Positions 34,696 through 45,700 of a stretch of DNA of 64,000 bases are shown here, piece after piece; the first letter of the stretch is position 1, and every line of letters begins with the position of its first letter. The notes under the pieces were generated by a model, which worked only from the letters and a program-made list of their open reading frames with translations, did no database searches and had not been told where the DNA came from. Source of the stretch: Hymenobacter psoromatis (GTDB taxonomy: Bacteria; Bacteroidota; Bacteroidia; Cytophagales; Hymenobacteraceae); contig CP014771.1 of the NCBI GenBank assembly GCA_001596155.1, forward strand, positions 5,180,844-5,244,843. Reading direction: 5' to 3'. Both the position numbers and the translations under genes were made by a program.

Positions 34696-36348
34696 ATGCC
34701 CCGCCCCAAGAAAAACGCCCCGCCTGCCGGCCCTACCCTCTTTGCCCAGGAAAACCCCGAAGCGGCCGCCGTGGCCGCCGTGGAGCTAACCCCCGAACCC
34801 GGCACCGGCGAAACGCCCGCCGAGGGAGCCGATAAAACCAAGATACTCAACGCCGTGTGGCGCGCCTGCGACTCCTTCCGCGGCGTTATCGACCCGAGCT
34901 TGTACAAGGATTATATCCTGACGTTTTTGTTCGTCAAGTACCTGTCGGACTTGTGGAAGGAGCGCACCGAGCACTTTGCCGCCCTCTACGCCACCGACCC
35001 CGACCCGGCCACCCGCCTGCGGCGCGCCCTGCGCAACGAGCGGTTTCAGGTGCCCGACGAAGCTACCTACGAGTATTTGTTTGCGCACCGCAACGACGAT
35101 AAAATCGGGCAGCTCATCAACGTGGCCTTGCAGGCGCTGGAAGATGCCAACGGGCTGGCCCTCGATGGGGTGTTTCGGAGCATCGACTTCAACTCGGAAG
35201 TAGTGTTGGGCAAGGAAAAGGAGCGCAAGCGCCGCCTCAAAAATTTGATGGAGGATTTCCAGGGTATTGACCTCAAGCCCTCGCACCTCAGCTCATCCGA
35301 CATTATCGGCGACGTGTACGAGTACCTGATTGCCTTTTTTGCCTCGGATGCGGGCAAGAAGGCGGGCGAGTTCTACACGCCCGCGCCGGTGTCGCGGCTG
35401 CTGGCCCGGCTGGTGGCCCCGCTGCCCGGCGACCGCATCTGCGACCCCACCTGCGGCTCGGCTTCGCTGCTGATGCGCGTGGGGCAGGAGGTGAAGCTGC
35501 GCCACGGCTCCGACAACTTCTCGCTCTACGGGCAGGAGCTGAACGGCGGCACCTACTCGCTGGCCCGCATGAACATGGTGCTCCACGGCTTCGACGATGC
35601 CGTGATAAAGTGGGGCGACACCCTCAACGACCCCCAGCTGCTCGACAACGACGCGCTGCTCAAGTTCAACGTGCTGGTGGCCAACCCGCCCTTCTCGCTC
35701 GATAAGTGGGGGGCCGAAAACGCGGCTTCCGACCGCCACAAGCGCTTCTGGCGGGGGGTGCCGCCCAAGAGCAAGGGCGACTTCGCCTTTCTCTCGCACA
35801 TGATTCACGTGGCCTTGCCCCAGGTGGGCCGGGGCGGCGTTATCCTGCCCCACGGCATCTTGTTTCGGGGCAGCGCCGAGGGGCTTATCCGGCGCAAGCT
35901 GCTGGAAGAAGGGCTGATTGAGGCCGTGGTGGGCCTGCCGGGCGGCATGTTCTACGGCACGGGCATCCCCACGGCCATCGTGCTGTTTCGGCGGCAGCGC
36001 GCCACCACCGACGTGCTGTTCGTGGATGCCTCGCAGCTCTACGAGGAAACCCGCGGCCAGAACGCGCTCACCGATGCTCACCTGACCCGCATTGCCGACA
36101 CCGTGGAGCAGTTTCGGGACCAGCCGGCCGGCCCGGCGGGCGTGGTCGAGGCCCGGTTTGCCTACCGCGCCGACCTGGCCGAAATCGAAAAGAACGGCTT
36201 CAACCTCAACATCGCCCGCTACGTCGATACGTTCGTGGCCGCCGAAGCCGTGGACATGCCCGCCGTGCAAGCGGAGTTGGATGCCATCGAAACCGAGCTG
36301 GCCGACGTGCGGCGGCGGATGCAGGGGTTTTTAGTGAAGCTGAAATAA
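34696..36348 (+). CDS. hsdM: Type I restriction-modification methyltransferase subunit
   Basis: 550 residues. Helical N-terminal domain (CDSFRGVIDPSLYKDYILTF, then LFVKYLSD). GEFYTPAPVSRLLARL precedes the SAM-binding motif DPTCGSASLL (250-259), and the catalytic NPPF is at 330-333, as in N6-adenine methyltransferases. An extra 45-residue Ala/Pro-rich N-terminus precedes the usual start; an internal start is possible. Works with HsdS and HsdR. Very GC-rich codon use. Confidence 0.95.
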   Translation: MPRPKKNAPPAGPTLFAQENPEAAAVAAVELTPEPGTGETPAEGADKTKILNAVWRACDSFRGVIDPSLYKDYILTFLFVKYLSDLWKERTEHFAALYATDPDPATRLRRALRNERFQVPDEATYEYLFAHRNDDKIGQLINVALQALEDANGLALDGVFRSIDFNSEVVLGKEKERKRRLKNLMEDFQGIDLKPSHLSSSDIIGDVYEYLIAFFASDAGKKAGEFYTPAPVSRLLARLVAPLPGDRICDPTCGSASLLMRVGQEVKLRHGSDNFSLYGQELNGGTYSLARMNMVLHGFDDAVIKWGDTLNDPQLLDNDALLKFNVLVANPPFSLDKWGAENAASDRHKRFWRGVPPKSKGDFAFLSHMIHVALPQVGRGGVILPHGILFRGSAEGLIRRKLLEEGLIEAVVGLPGGMFYGTGIPTAIVLFRRQRATTDVLFVDASQLYEETRGQNALTDAHLTRIADTVEQFRDQPAGPAGVVEARFAYRADLAEIEKNGFNLNIARYVDTFVAAEAVDMPAVQAELDAIETELADVRRRMQGFLVKLK

Positions 36349-36365
36349 CGAAAGGGCATTATCAC

Positions 36366-37547
36366 ATGAAATATTCCAGCTTTGACCTTCCTGTTGGTTG
36401 GTCTAGAAAAATGCTCGGTGAATTTGCCCGCACATATTCTGGTGGTACGCCTTCGCGGGGAAAACCAAGCTACTTCGGTGGCGATATTCCCTGGATAAGG
36501 TCGGGGGAGCTTAATCAGCAATTTGTGTACGAAACCGAAGGGACGCTGACAAAAGAGGGATTCGATAACTCCTCCGCAAAAATGGTTTCACCTGGCACCT
36601 TGCTGTTAGCCATTTACGGCGCTACCGCTGGTGTGCCTGGTATCGCGCATATCGAAGCGGCTATCAACCAAGCAATTCTGGCTATTGTGCCTAATGAAGA
36701 GGCTGATTCAATGTTTCTCTTTCATTGGCTGACGCTTAACCGTCAGCAAATTATCAATGAATACCAACAAGGTGCTCAACCAAATTTGAGCGCCGAGATT
36801 GTGAAAAGTCTGTTAGTTGCGTTGCCTCCGCCAGAACAGCAAGGCAAAATCAACGAGACAATAGCCATTTGGGATGAAGCTATCAACCTCCAGACGCGCC
36901 AGCTTCAGCAGTTGCGGCGGCGGAAAGAGGGGTTATGCGACGAGCTTCTTTCGGGTTCCACTCGTCTGCCAGGCTTCACGGAGAAGTGGGCGGCGGATAA
37001 ATTAGGCAGCTACTTTGCTGAGCGAGTTGAAAGAGGGAATATTGAATTGCCCCTACTTGCCATCACCGCGAGTCAGGGAATTATTCACCGCGACAAACTA
37101 GAGAAGCGGGATACCTCAAACGAGGATAAGAGCAAGTACAAGCGGGTACGAGTGGGGGATATTGGGTACAACACCATGCGAATGTGGCAGGGGGTCAGCG
37201 CGTTGTCCAAGTTCGACGGGATAGTAAGCCCGGCCTATACCATTCTGCGCCCGCTTGACGGCTGCGACGCTGGTTTCATGGCGTATTTCTTCAAGTGGAC
37301 CCCAATGATTCACCGTTTCTGGCGGCATTCGCAAGGTCTGGTAGATGATACGCTGCTATGCAAATACGACAGCTTCAAAACCATTCCCGCCGAAGTCCCC
37401 GACCTAGCCGAGCAGCGCGCCATTGCCGAAGTGCTGAACACGGCCGAGGCCGAAATTCGCCTCACCGAGCGCCGATTGGCGGCCCTGCGCGAGCAGAAGC
37501 GCGGCCTGCTGCAACAGCTGCTCACCGGCGCAATCCGGCTGGCTTAA
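36366..37547 (+). CDS. hsdS: Type I restriction-modification specificity subunit
   Basis: 393 residues with two target-recognition domains and two conserved coiled helices: TRD1 from PVGWSRKMLGEFARTYSGG to LPPPEQQGKI, helix LQTRQLQQLRRRKEGLCDEL, then TRD2 and a final EIRLTERRLAALREQKRGLL. The first 1000 bases are clearly less GC-rich than hsdM and hsdR, while the last 170 bases return to the neighbours' composition. This suggests recombination of recognition domains between different strains' systems. Confidence 0.92.
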   Translation: MKYSSFDLPVGWSRKMLGEFARTYSGGTPSRGKPSYFGGDIPWIRSGELNQQFVYETEGTLTKEGFDNSSAKMVSPGTLLLAIYGATAGVPGIAHIEAAINQAILAIVPNEEADSMFLFHWLTLNRQQIINEYQQGAQPNLSAEIVKSLLVALPPPEQQGKINETIAIWDEAINLQTRQLQQLRRRKEGLCDELLSGSTRLPGFTEKWAADKLGSYFAERVERGNIELPLLAITASQGIIHRDKLEKRDTSNEDKSKYKRVRVGDIGYNTMRMWQGVSALSKFDGIVSPAYTILRPLDGCDAGFMAYFFKWTPMIHRFWRHSQGLVDDTLLCKYDSFKTIPAEVPDLAEQRAIAEVLNTAEAEIRLTERRLAALREQKRGLLQQLLTGAIRLA

Positions 37548-37575
37548 TTCTCCCTTTTCAGCTCCCTACCCCCCC

Positions 37576-40500
37576 ATGTCGTCCGTACCCTCCACCCGCG
37601 AAAACGAGGCCAGCCAGCTGCCGGCCCTGCTGCTGTTGCAGCAGCTCGGCTACGTTTACCTGTCGCCCCGGCAGGCGCTGAAAGCGCGCGACGACCGCGC
37701 GGCCGAAGTGCTGCTGCCCGGCCGGCTGCGCGCCTGGCTCAAGCAGCACAACCGCTTCACCTACCGGGGCAAGTCCTACCCCTTCACCGAAGCCGCCATC
37801 ACGGCCGCCATTGAGGCTCTGCGCCGGCCCTCGCTCGAAAAAGGCTACCTGGCCACCAACCAGGAAATCTACGACCGCCTCACCCTGGGCTTCACCACGG
37901 AGCAAACCATTGACGGCGACACCAAGAGCTACACCATCCACTACCTCTGCTGGCAGCCGGCGGAGCTAACCCAGAACGAGTTCGTGGTGACCGAGGAGCT
38001 GGCCGTGCAGCGCACCGGCCGCCCCGACCATTACCAGCCCGATATCGTGCTCTACGTCAACGGCATTCCGCTGGTGGTGATAGAGTGCAAGTCGCCGCTG
38101 CTCAAAAAGCCCATCCACCAGGCCATTTCCCAGCACCTGCGCCAGCAGCAGCCCGACGGCATTCGGCCGCTCTACCTCTGCGCCCAGCTGCTGCTGGCCG
38201 TGGCCGGCCCCTACGGCACGGCGGCCCCTACCCCCCCCGCCGCCGCCGATGACGACGAGGAGCCGGGGGCCGAGCAGCGCAACCCCGCCTACGGCACCAC
38301 CGCCACCCGCGAGGAGTTTTGGGCCATCTGGCGGCACCGCCCCCAGGACGACCCCCAGGATGCCGACCGCCGCCGCCAGGAGCTGCAGCAGCTCAAAAAC
38401 GACAGCCTCAACCAGCCCGCCGCCTGGCTGGCCCTGCAAGCCAACGCCTACTGGGCCAGCCGGCCGAACCCCAACGCCGGCAGCCTGGGCCAGCCCTGGA
38501 CCATCACGCCCCAGGATGATTTGCTGTACGCCCTCTGCCAGCCGGCCCGCCTGCTCGACCTCATCCGCAACTACGTCGTGTTTGACGGGGGCCAGAAGCT
38601 AGTGGCCCGCTACCAGCAATACTACGGCGTGTGCGAAACCCTGCGCCGCGCCCAGGACCAGCGCGGCGGCGTGCTCTGGCACTCGCAGGGGTCGGGCAAG
38701 TCGCTAACGATGGTGATGCTGGCCCAGCTGCTGGCCGCGCAGCGCCCCAACGCTAAAATCATCCTCGTGACTGACCGCGTGGAGCTGGACGAGCAGCTCT
38801 ACGACACCTTTAAGCGCTGCGGGCGGGCGGTGGTGGCCGCCACCACCGGCAACAAGCTGGCCGCCCTGCTGCAAGACCCCTACTCGACCGACCTCGTGGC
38901 CACGCTCATTCACAAGTTCAACGCGGCCGTGAAGATTTTGCAGCGCGACGACACCCCCGTGACCCGCCCCGACGTGTTTGTGCTGGTGGATGAAGGGCAC
39001 CGCACCCAGTATGGCCGCCTGAGCGCCCAGATGAAGCAGGCCCTGCCCGAGGCCACTTTCATCGCCTTCACCGGCACGCCCCTCACCAAGCGCGAAAAGA
39101 ACACGGCCCACGAGTTTGGGGGCATCATCCACACCTACACCATCACCGATGCCGAGCGCGACAAAACCGTGCTGCCCATCATCTACGAGGGCCGGATGCC
39201 CGATTTCAGCACCAACGACGGCCCGCTGAACGTCTTTTTTAACCGCATCGTGGCTCACCTGCCCGCCGACGAGCAGTTTCGCCTGCGGGAGAAGTACAGC
39301 AGCCAGGCCCGGCTGAGCCACACCGCCCAGGTTATTTTCGCCAAAGCCTTCGACATTTCGTTGCACTTCAAGGGCAGCTGGCAGGGCAGGGGCTTCAAGG
39401 GCCAGCTGGCCGCGCCCGGCAAGCTGGCCGCCATCCGCTTCCAGAAGGCCCTGGATGAAATTGGCCTGGTGTCGTCGGCCGTGCTGATTTCCAAGCCCGA
39501 CGACCGCGAGGGCAACGACGACGTGCACGACCCCAGCACCGACGAAGTGCTGACCTTCTGGCGGCGCATGATGGACACCTACGGCACCGAGGCCCGTTAC
39601 GAAAAAACGTTGAAAGACGGCTTCCGCGCCCCCTACGGCGCGCCCGATATCATCATCACCGTCGATAAGCTGCTCACCGGCTTCGACAACCCCCACAACG
39701 TAGTGCTCTACCTCTGCCGCCGCCTCAAAGAGCACACCCTGTTTCAGGCCGTGGCCCGCGTGAATCGCTGTGCCCCCGGCAAGCACTTCGGCTATGTGCT
39801 CGACTACGAAGGCGTGACGGAGGAGCTGCGCGCCGCCCTGCACCAGTACGGCAGCCCCGATTTCGACGTGTACGACCTCGGCGACCTTAGCGAGGGCATC
39901 CGCCTGGCCGCCCTGGCCGCCGAAGTGGCCCAGCTGCCCCAGCTCCACGCCAACCTGGTCGAGCTGTTTCAGGCAGTAGCTACCCGCCACGATCTGGCCG
40001 CCTACACCTCGCACCTGGCCGACGAGGCCCGCCGCCCCATCTTTTTTGAGCGCCTGCGGGCTTTCCAGCGGGTGCTGCACCGGGCGCTGTCCTCGGCCCA
40101 CTACCTGGCCAACACCCCCGAAGCCGAAGTGGACGGCTACCTGCGCGACCTGGCCTTTTATGCCAACCTGCGCACGATGGTGCTCCAGCGCTACAACGTG
40201 GACCCCGACCTGAGCCGCCTCGAACCCCAGATTCAGAAGCTGCTCGACACCCACGTATCGGCCGCCAAGATGCTGCCCGTGGTGCCGCCCATCAATATTT
40301 TCAGCCCCGAGTTTGCCAGCCAGGTAGCCGAGCGCACGGCCCCCTACGGCGAGTCAGCGGAAGGGGAGGAGGGCGTGGCCTTCGAGATTGCCACCCAGCT
40401 CGTCAAAACCCTCACTGAGCAGCTGGACGAGAACCCCGCCAAGTACCAGGAGTTTATCGACCGCATCAAGGAGGCCATCCGCCGCTACCAACAGGAGCGC

Positions 40501-40899
40501 CGCGATGCCGCCGAGCTGCTAAGGAGCGTGGTGGCCGTGCGCGAGGAATTTCAGACCGGGGCCGGCAGCACCCGCCCGGTGGCGCTGCACGGCCGCCAGG
40601 TGGCCGCCGCCGTGTTCGACCTGCTGGAAAAGTCGCTGGCCAACATCGCCCCCGAAGCCGTGGCCCAGTGGGCGTTGGCCGTGGAAGCCACCATTTACGC
40701 CAGTGTGCACGACCCCGACGGCACCCGCCTGGTGGACTGGCACAAGCCCGGCAGCAAGGTGCTGCGCAAGCTGCGCCACGAGCTGGGCGAGCAGCTCTGG
40801 AACTTGCGCGCCCACGACCCCACCCTGGACGAAGCCACCCTCGATGACTTCGAGCGCCAGCTCGAAAGCGTGGCCATCGCCCACTACCAAGCTCCCTGA
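37576..40899 (+). CDS. hsdR: Type I restriction enzyme motor/nuclease subunit
   Basis: 1107 residues. N-terminal nuclease motif DIVLYVNGIPLVVIECKSPL (about 155-174; D...E.K). Superfamily 2 translocase: Walker A HSQGSGKSLTM (about 368-378), DEGHRTQYG (about 471) as the DEAD-box equivalent, and AFTGTPL as motif III. The C-terminal helical region contacts HsdM. The length is normal for HsdR. The gene begins 28 bases after hsdS and is intact. Confidence 0.95.
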   Translation: MSSVPSTRENEASQLPALLLLQQLGYVYLSPRQALKARDDRAAEVLLPGRLRAWLKQHNRFTYRGKSYPFTEAAITAAIEALRRPSLEKGYLATNQEIYDRLTLGFTTEQTIDGDTKSYTIHYLCWQPAELTQNEFVVTEELAVQRTGRPDHYQPDIVLYVNGIPLVVIECKSPLLKKPIHQAISQHLRQQQPDGIRPLYLCAQLLLAVAGPYGTAAPTPPAAADDDEEPGAEQRNPAYGTTATREEFWAIWRHRPQDDPQDADRRRQELQQLKNDSLNQPAAWLALQANAYWASRPNPNAGSLGQPWTITPQDDLLYALCQPARLLDLIRNYVVFDGGQKLVARYQQYYGVCETLRRAQDQRGGVLWHSQGSGKSLTMVMLAQLLAAQRPNAKIILVTDRVELDEQLYDTFKRCGRAVVAATTGNKLAALLQDPYSTDLVATLIHKFNAAVKILQRDDTPVTRPDVFVLVDEGHRTQYGRLSAQMKQALPEATFIAFTGTPLTKREKNTAHEFGGIIHTYTITDAERDKTVLPIIYEGRMPDFSTNDGPLNVFFNRIVAHLPADEQFRLREKYSSQARLSHTAQVIFAKAFDISLHFKGSWQGRGFKGQLAAPGKLAAIRFQKALDEIGLVSSAVLISKPDDREGNDDVHDPSTDEVLTFWRRMMDTYGTEARYEKTLKDGFRAPYGAPDIIITVDKLLTGFDNPHNVVLYLCRRLKEHTLFQAVARVNRCAPGKHFGYVLDYEGVTEELRAALHQYGSPDFDVYDLGDLSEGIRLAALAAEVAQLPQLHANLVELFQAVATRHDLAAYTSHLADEARRPIFFERLRAFQRVLHRALSSAHYLANTPEAEVDGYLRDLAFYANLRTMVLQRYNVDPDLSRLEPQIQKLLDTHVSAAKMLPVVPPINIFSPEFASQVAERTAPYGESAEGEEGVAFEIATQLVKTLTEQLDENPAKYQEFIDRIKEAIRRYQQERRDAAELLRSVVAVREEFQTGAGSTRPVALHGRQVAAAVFDLLEKSLANIAPEAVAQWALAVEATIYASVHDPDGTRLVDWHKPGSKVLRKLRHELGEQLWNLRAHDPTLDEATLDDFERQLESVAIAHYQAP

Positions 40900-40901
40900 C
40901 C

Positions 40902-41675
40902 ATGCCCGCCCCCGCCCCCGAGCAGGGCCAGATTCAGTTTGGCTCGGCCCGCATTGCCTACACCGTGGAGCGCCGCAACCGCCGCACCCTGGCCCTGCAC
41001 GTGCAGCCCGACGGCCGCCTGACCGTGGCTGCCCCGCTGGCTACGTCGGCCGCCGCCATTGCCGCCGTCGTCAGCAAGCGTGCCCCCTGGGTGCTTACCC
41101 AGCAGGAGCGGGCCAGCAGCATCCCCGCGCCCGCCGCGCCGGCGCACTACCGGAGTGGCGAGTCGCTCTACTACCTGGGCCGTCAGCACCGGCTGCGGGT
41201 GCTGCCCGGCACCCCCGGCACCGTGGTGCTGGAGCCCACGCGCCTGCTCGTTACTACCCGCGACCCGCGCCACGGCCCCGCCGTGGGCCGCCTCGTGGAG
41301 CGCTGGTTTCGCCAGCAGGCCCAGCAGGTGCTGGCCGAGGTGTTCGGGCGCATCCTCGCGCAGCTGCCGCCGCTGCTGTTTCCGGCGGCTGCGCACCCCA
41401 CCCTGCGCCTGTTGCAGATGCCCCGCCGCTGGGGCAGCTTCGTGGCCCGCACCAACACTATCCTGCTGCACCCGGCCCTGGTCAAAACGCCCCGCGCCTG
41501 CATCGAATACATCATCTTCCACGAGCTGGCCCACCTGCGTCACCCCCACCACGACCGCGCCTTTTACGATTTGCAAACCCGGCTATTACCGGACTGGCAG
41601 CACTGGGAAGCGCGGTTGCAGGAGCTGGAGCCGCTGCTGCTGACGGTAGCGGTGGCCGGTGGGGGAGGGGAGTAG
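40902..41675 (+). CDS. YgjP-like zinc metallopeptidase
   Basis: 257 residues, starting 2 bases after the hsdR stop. N-terminal YgjP-like core RIAYTVERRNRRTLALHVQP (canonical Y.i.rs.Rrt..i.v.pdG.v.v..P). The zinc motif is IIFHELAHLRHPHHDRAFYD (HELxH, then H..H...F). DUF45/YgjP proteins are commonly encoded beside type I systems. A protease role in restriction control is plausible but unproven. Confidence 0.85.
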   Translation: MPAPAPEQGQIQFGSARIAYTVERRNRRTLALHVQPDGRLTVAAPLATSAAAIAAVVSKRAPWVLTQQERASSIPAPAAPAHYRSGESLYYLGRQHRLRVLPGTPGTVVLEPTRLLVTTRDPRHGPAVGRLVERWFRQQAQQVLAEVFGRILAQLPPLLFPAAAHPTLRLLQMPRRWGSFVARTNTILLHPALVKTPRACIEYIIFHELAHLRHPHHDRAFYDLQTRLLPDWQHWEARLQELEPLLLTVAVAGGGGE

Positions 41676-41707
41676 TTTGTTTTTACTATGTAATGTAAAT
41701 TCTAAAA

Positions 41708-42769
41708 ATGGCAAATACTAAGCACAAGCGTAGAGTTCTATTTTTCAAGTTTGCTGAACATCTTAATCTTTTGAAAGCAAACGGCTTCCTCAAAGGAACA
41801 ACGTTGAAATATCCGTACACCTACATTTGCCCAATTTGCTTGGGGCAGTTTTCGGAACAAGACTTAGACCCTGGCTCACCCAATATGCTCACCATCGAAC
41901 ACGCGCCGCCGGAAGCATCGGGAGGGCATGGGGTGGCATTGACTTGCAAGCGCTGCAATAGCATAGCTGGCCACGAGATAGACTTTCACTTAACGGAACG
42001 CCTACGCGAAGCAGATAGTAGAAAATTTCTGCCCAACACCAATATGCAAGTTAGAGCTACTAATCGGGGCTTGACTGTGCAGGCCACAATAAACATAGGA
42101 GCAGATGGCACTGTGAAAATGACTCATAGTGCTAAGAACAACCATTTTGTAAAGGTGGAAGAGTTTGCCGAAGCTGTCAATCCTACTGATAATGCGGAAG
42201 TCAATATCGAGTTCGGTAAAATTCGCACTGAATTTCATCGCTTTGAAATTGGCCTGCTTAAAACAGCTTACATTCTGGCCTTTGCAAAATTTGGCTACTC
42301 ATTTCTCCTCGATGGTGTGTACAATGTTGTTAGAGAGCAGCTTTTGAGCCCGGCCGAAGCTATCTATCCCCAAGGGTTTTGGACAAAAGACCTACCGATA
42401 TTTCCTAAATACGAAGGGATTCATCTCTGCACTACGCCAATTGTGGAAGGCTTATTCGGAATATTTCAGATAACTACTTCAGCTAAGGCACATTATTTCG
42501 GCGTGTATCTTCCGATGCCTATGGTAATGCCTAGTATCGCTATCGAACGGCTGCGAATAATGGGAGCAGGTAGCGAACTGAGCTTTGACCAAACTAACTG
42601 TGAAATTGATTATTTATCTGATTTAGATAAAATTAATGACTTGACTAATTGGTTTTTGAAAGTAAGATTCTCAAAAATAAATTTAAATGATAAACGTAAT
42701 ATCCCCACGGCGATAAATTATCTACGGTACCCTCAACAAAAGTGGGACTACAAATTACCTTATAAATAA
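41708..42769 (+). CDS. HNH-type endonuclease-like protein
   Basis: 353 residues with a lower GC content than its neighbours. Residues 37-90: YICPICLGQF, then TIEHAPPEASGGHGVALTCK and RCNSIAGHEID, i.e. CxxC...EH....GG...LTCK.CN, an HNH/zinc-ribbon nuclease pattern. The remaining 250 residues (KIRTEFHRFEIGLLKTAYIL; GVYNVVREQLLS) are unassigned. The composition and the separate style of the gene suggest independent acquisition into the island. Confidence 0.7.
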   Translation: MANTKHKRRVLFFKFAEHLNLLKANGFLKGTTLKYPYTYICPICLGQFSEQDLDPGSPNMLTIEHAPPEASGGHGVALTCKRCNSIAGHEIDFHLTERLREADSRKFLPNTNMQVRATNRGLTVQATINIGADGTVKMTHSAKNNHFVKVEEFAEAVNPTDNAEVNIEFGKIRTEFHRFEIGLLKTAYILAFAKFGYSFLLDGVYNVVREQLLSPAEAIYPQGFWTKDLPIFPKYEGIHLCTTPIVEGLFGIFQITTSAKAHYFGVYLPMPMVMPSIAIERLRIMGAGSELSFDQTNCEIDYLSDLDKINDLTNWFLKVRFSKINLNDKRNIPTAINYLRYPQQKWDYKLPYK

Positions 42770-42788
42770 GCTTTATAATAATTACGTC

Positions 42789-45700
42789 GTGCTCCACGCC
42801 CTACTCGCCAACGCCTCCGACCTCGACCACTGGGCCAGCCTGCTCGAAGGGAAATCCACCTTTCCCGAACTGCTGCGCCGCCTTATCCGCGCCACTACGC
42901 CCACGCTCACCAGCCTCAGCTTTCCATCGGCCGAGGGCGTGCAGCTCGAAGGCTGGGACGGCCTCACTACGGCCAACGCGGCTACCCCCTACGTGCCGGC
43001 CAGCCCCACTGGCTGGGAGCTGGGCACCAACAAGGACCAAAAAGGCAAAGCCGATGACGACTACGCCACCCGCACTGCTAATCCGTTAGAGCTGGTACCG
43101 GCCGACTCCGCCTTTGTCTTTTGCACCCCGCGCCGCTGGGGCCAGCGCAAGAAGTGGACTACCGCCCGCCTCAAAGAAGGGCACTGGCGCGACGTGCGGG
43201 CCTACGATGCCGATGACCTCATTACTTGGCTCACAGAGGCTCCCGCCACGCATATCTGGCTTTCCCGGCTCTTACACAAGCAGCCCGATGGCGTGCAGGA
43301 CCTAGAAAACTGGTGGTTAGATTGGGCCAATCAAACGGCCCCCGTCATGCAGCCCGACTGGCTGGTGGCCGGCCGCACTGCGGCCCAAACCCGACTAGCC
43401 AACTGGCTCGCAGATAACGACGCTGCCCCCAAGCCGTATTCCGTGTTTGCCAGCACTGCCGACGAAGCCCGCGCCTTCATCGCGGCCTGCATTATGAAGC
43501 TGTCGGATGAGCAGCGGCAGTATTGGCTGGCCCGCACGGTGGTGGTTACCAGTGAGCTTTTTTGGCACCAGCTCGTTCAGAGTCAGCAGCAGCTATTGCT
43601 CATTCCCCGATTCAGTTCTGACCAGTTCGGCCAACTCTGCGCCGCCGCTACCCGGCAGGGGCACCGCGTGGCGGTGCCCCGCCCCAGCACCGAGGCCAAA
43701 ACTACCGACGAAGTAGTGCCACCGCTGGGCCGTGAGGCGCTTCAAGAAGCGTTGCAAAGCGCGGGGATTGATAAGCTCGACGCGGCCGAAAAAGCCAGCC
43801 TGGCCCGCCGTAGCTTCACGGCTTTCCACCGCACGCTACTCACCGATAAATCCTTGCAGCCCCCGTGGTGGCAGGAGCCAGCCAGTACCCTCCAGCTGCT
43901 GCCGTTGGCGCTGCTGGGCCGCTGGGTTGATAGTGAAGCCGGTGACCAGGCAGTGGTTGCCAGCCTCACGGGCCGGCCCTACGCCGAAGTGCAACAGCAG
44001 CTTGCCGAGTGGGCCGCTCGGCCCAACGCGCCCGTCCGAAAAATTGCTGACGAATGGTTCATCATCGACCCCGCCGACGTGTGGGAGCAAACGGCCCGGT
44101 TTCTCTCCCCGGCGCTTTATCAAAAGTTTGGGGACGCCATTCAGCAGGTGTTGGCGCAACCGCTGGTTCGTTTCTCGCTGCCGCCCCATGAGCGGCGGTT
44201 CGCGGGCCTGCGCTCCGCGCGCGATGCCTACTCGCGCACGCTCCGCGAAGGGATGGTAGCTACTCTCGCCCTCGTCAGCAGTAGCCTCGGGATAGAAGCC
44301 GGCAACCAGCCAGCGCTGGTGGCCTGGGTGAATGAACAGCTGCGGCAGTTGCTTGACCAGGCGTTCGCCGAGCCTTCGGGGGCGCTGCTGGCCTCGCTCA
44401 ACCACCACCTGCCCTTACTGGCCGAGGCCGCCCCCGCCATTTTTCTGGCCAGCTTGCTCCGCGAGCTGAAACGCCCAGCCTCGGTATTGCCCATCATCTT
44501 TCAGGAAGAGCCGGGAATTCTGCACAACGTCTCGCACCATACGGGGCTGCTCTGGGCTTTGGAGAGCTTAGTGTGGGCTCCGCAATACCTCTCGGATGCG
44601 GCGGCCGTCCTGGCCGGACTGGCCCGCCTGGACCCCGGCGGCCAGCTTTCCAACCGGCCCGCCAATTCCCTGCGCCAAATATTTCTGGGCTGGCATCCGC
44701 AAACCAACGCCTCGGTGGCGGAGCGCCTCACAGTGATTGACCGGCTCCGCCACGAGGAGCCAGCCGTGGCCTGGAGCTTGCTACTACGGCTGCTACCTCA
44801 AGGCAGTGAAACGAGCTGGCCTACCCATACTCCCGCTTTTCACTGGCGCGACTGGCAAGTGAATCCTAGCCCCGAAGTCAGCTGCGACGACTATTTTGAG
44901 TTTATAGAGGGCATTGCCCAGCGCCTATTGGACGAGGCGGGCACTGACGCCGACCGCTGGGCATCGGTAATTTCCGAGCTGCCGGAGCTGCTCGGCAAGC
45001 TGCACCCCGACCTTCGTCGGCGTATTCTCGCGCAAATTGAGACTCTGGGGGCATTGGCGCTTCCGGCCGAACAGCAAGCCAACCTGCTCGGTGAGCTGCG
45101 CAAATTTCTCCATCATCACCGCTCGCATCCTGATACTGACTGGGCTTGGTCGGAAGCCCGGTTAGCTCCCTTGCAGCAGCTCTACGACCAGCTACTGCCA
45201 ACGGATTTACTTCAGCGTAACGCCTGGGTTTTCGACCAGTCGCCCCAATTACCCCAGGGTGTCGTGTACCGCGGCAGTGCTCATCTTGTGCCGATTATTC
45301 GGGAGGCACAGGCCAACGCGCTTGCTGAGCTGCGAGCGGCCCATGACCTGAATTTCCTGCCCGACTTCTTACCGCTAGTCCCGCAACCCTATTTCGTGGG
45401 CGATGCCATCGGGCGTAGTCCGCAAATCAGCGAGGCGGAAAAAACGGGCTTGTTGCAGCGGTACCTGGTTAGCCATGATGAGCGCGAAAGTCGTTTTGCC
45501 CTGGGCCTGGCCAGTAGCTACGCCTGGCAACTGGGTGCCGAGGCAGCCGGTAACTTTATTCGGCAGCAGGTCGGCTATTGGACTCCCGCTCAAGTAGCCA
45601 GCTGGCTCCAGGTAATGTCCTCTACTCCGGCTACTTGGCAACTGGCCCAGGAAGCCGGGGCAGAAATAGAAGAGCAGTACTGGTTGGTCGCCTCAGATTA

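Noticed and set aside
35293..40254. Long minus-strand frames opposite hsdM and hsdR
   Set aside because: Antisense frames in very GC-rich genes; composition is typical of codon shadows.
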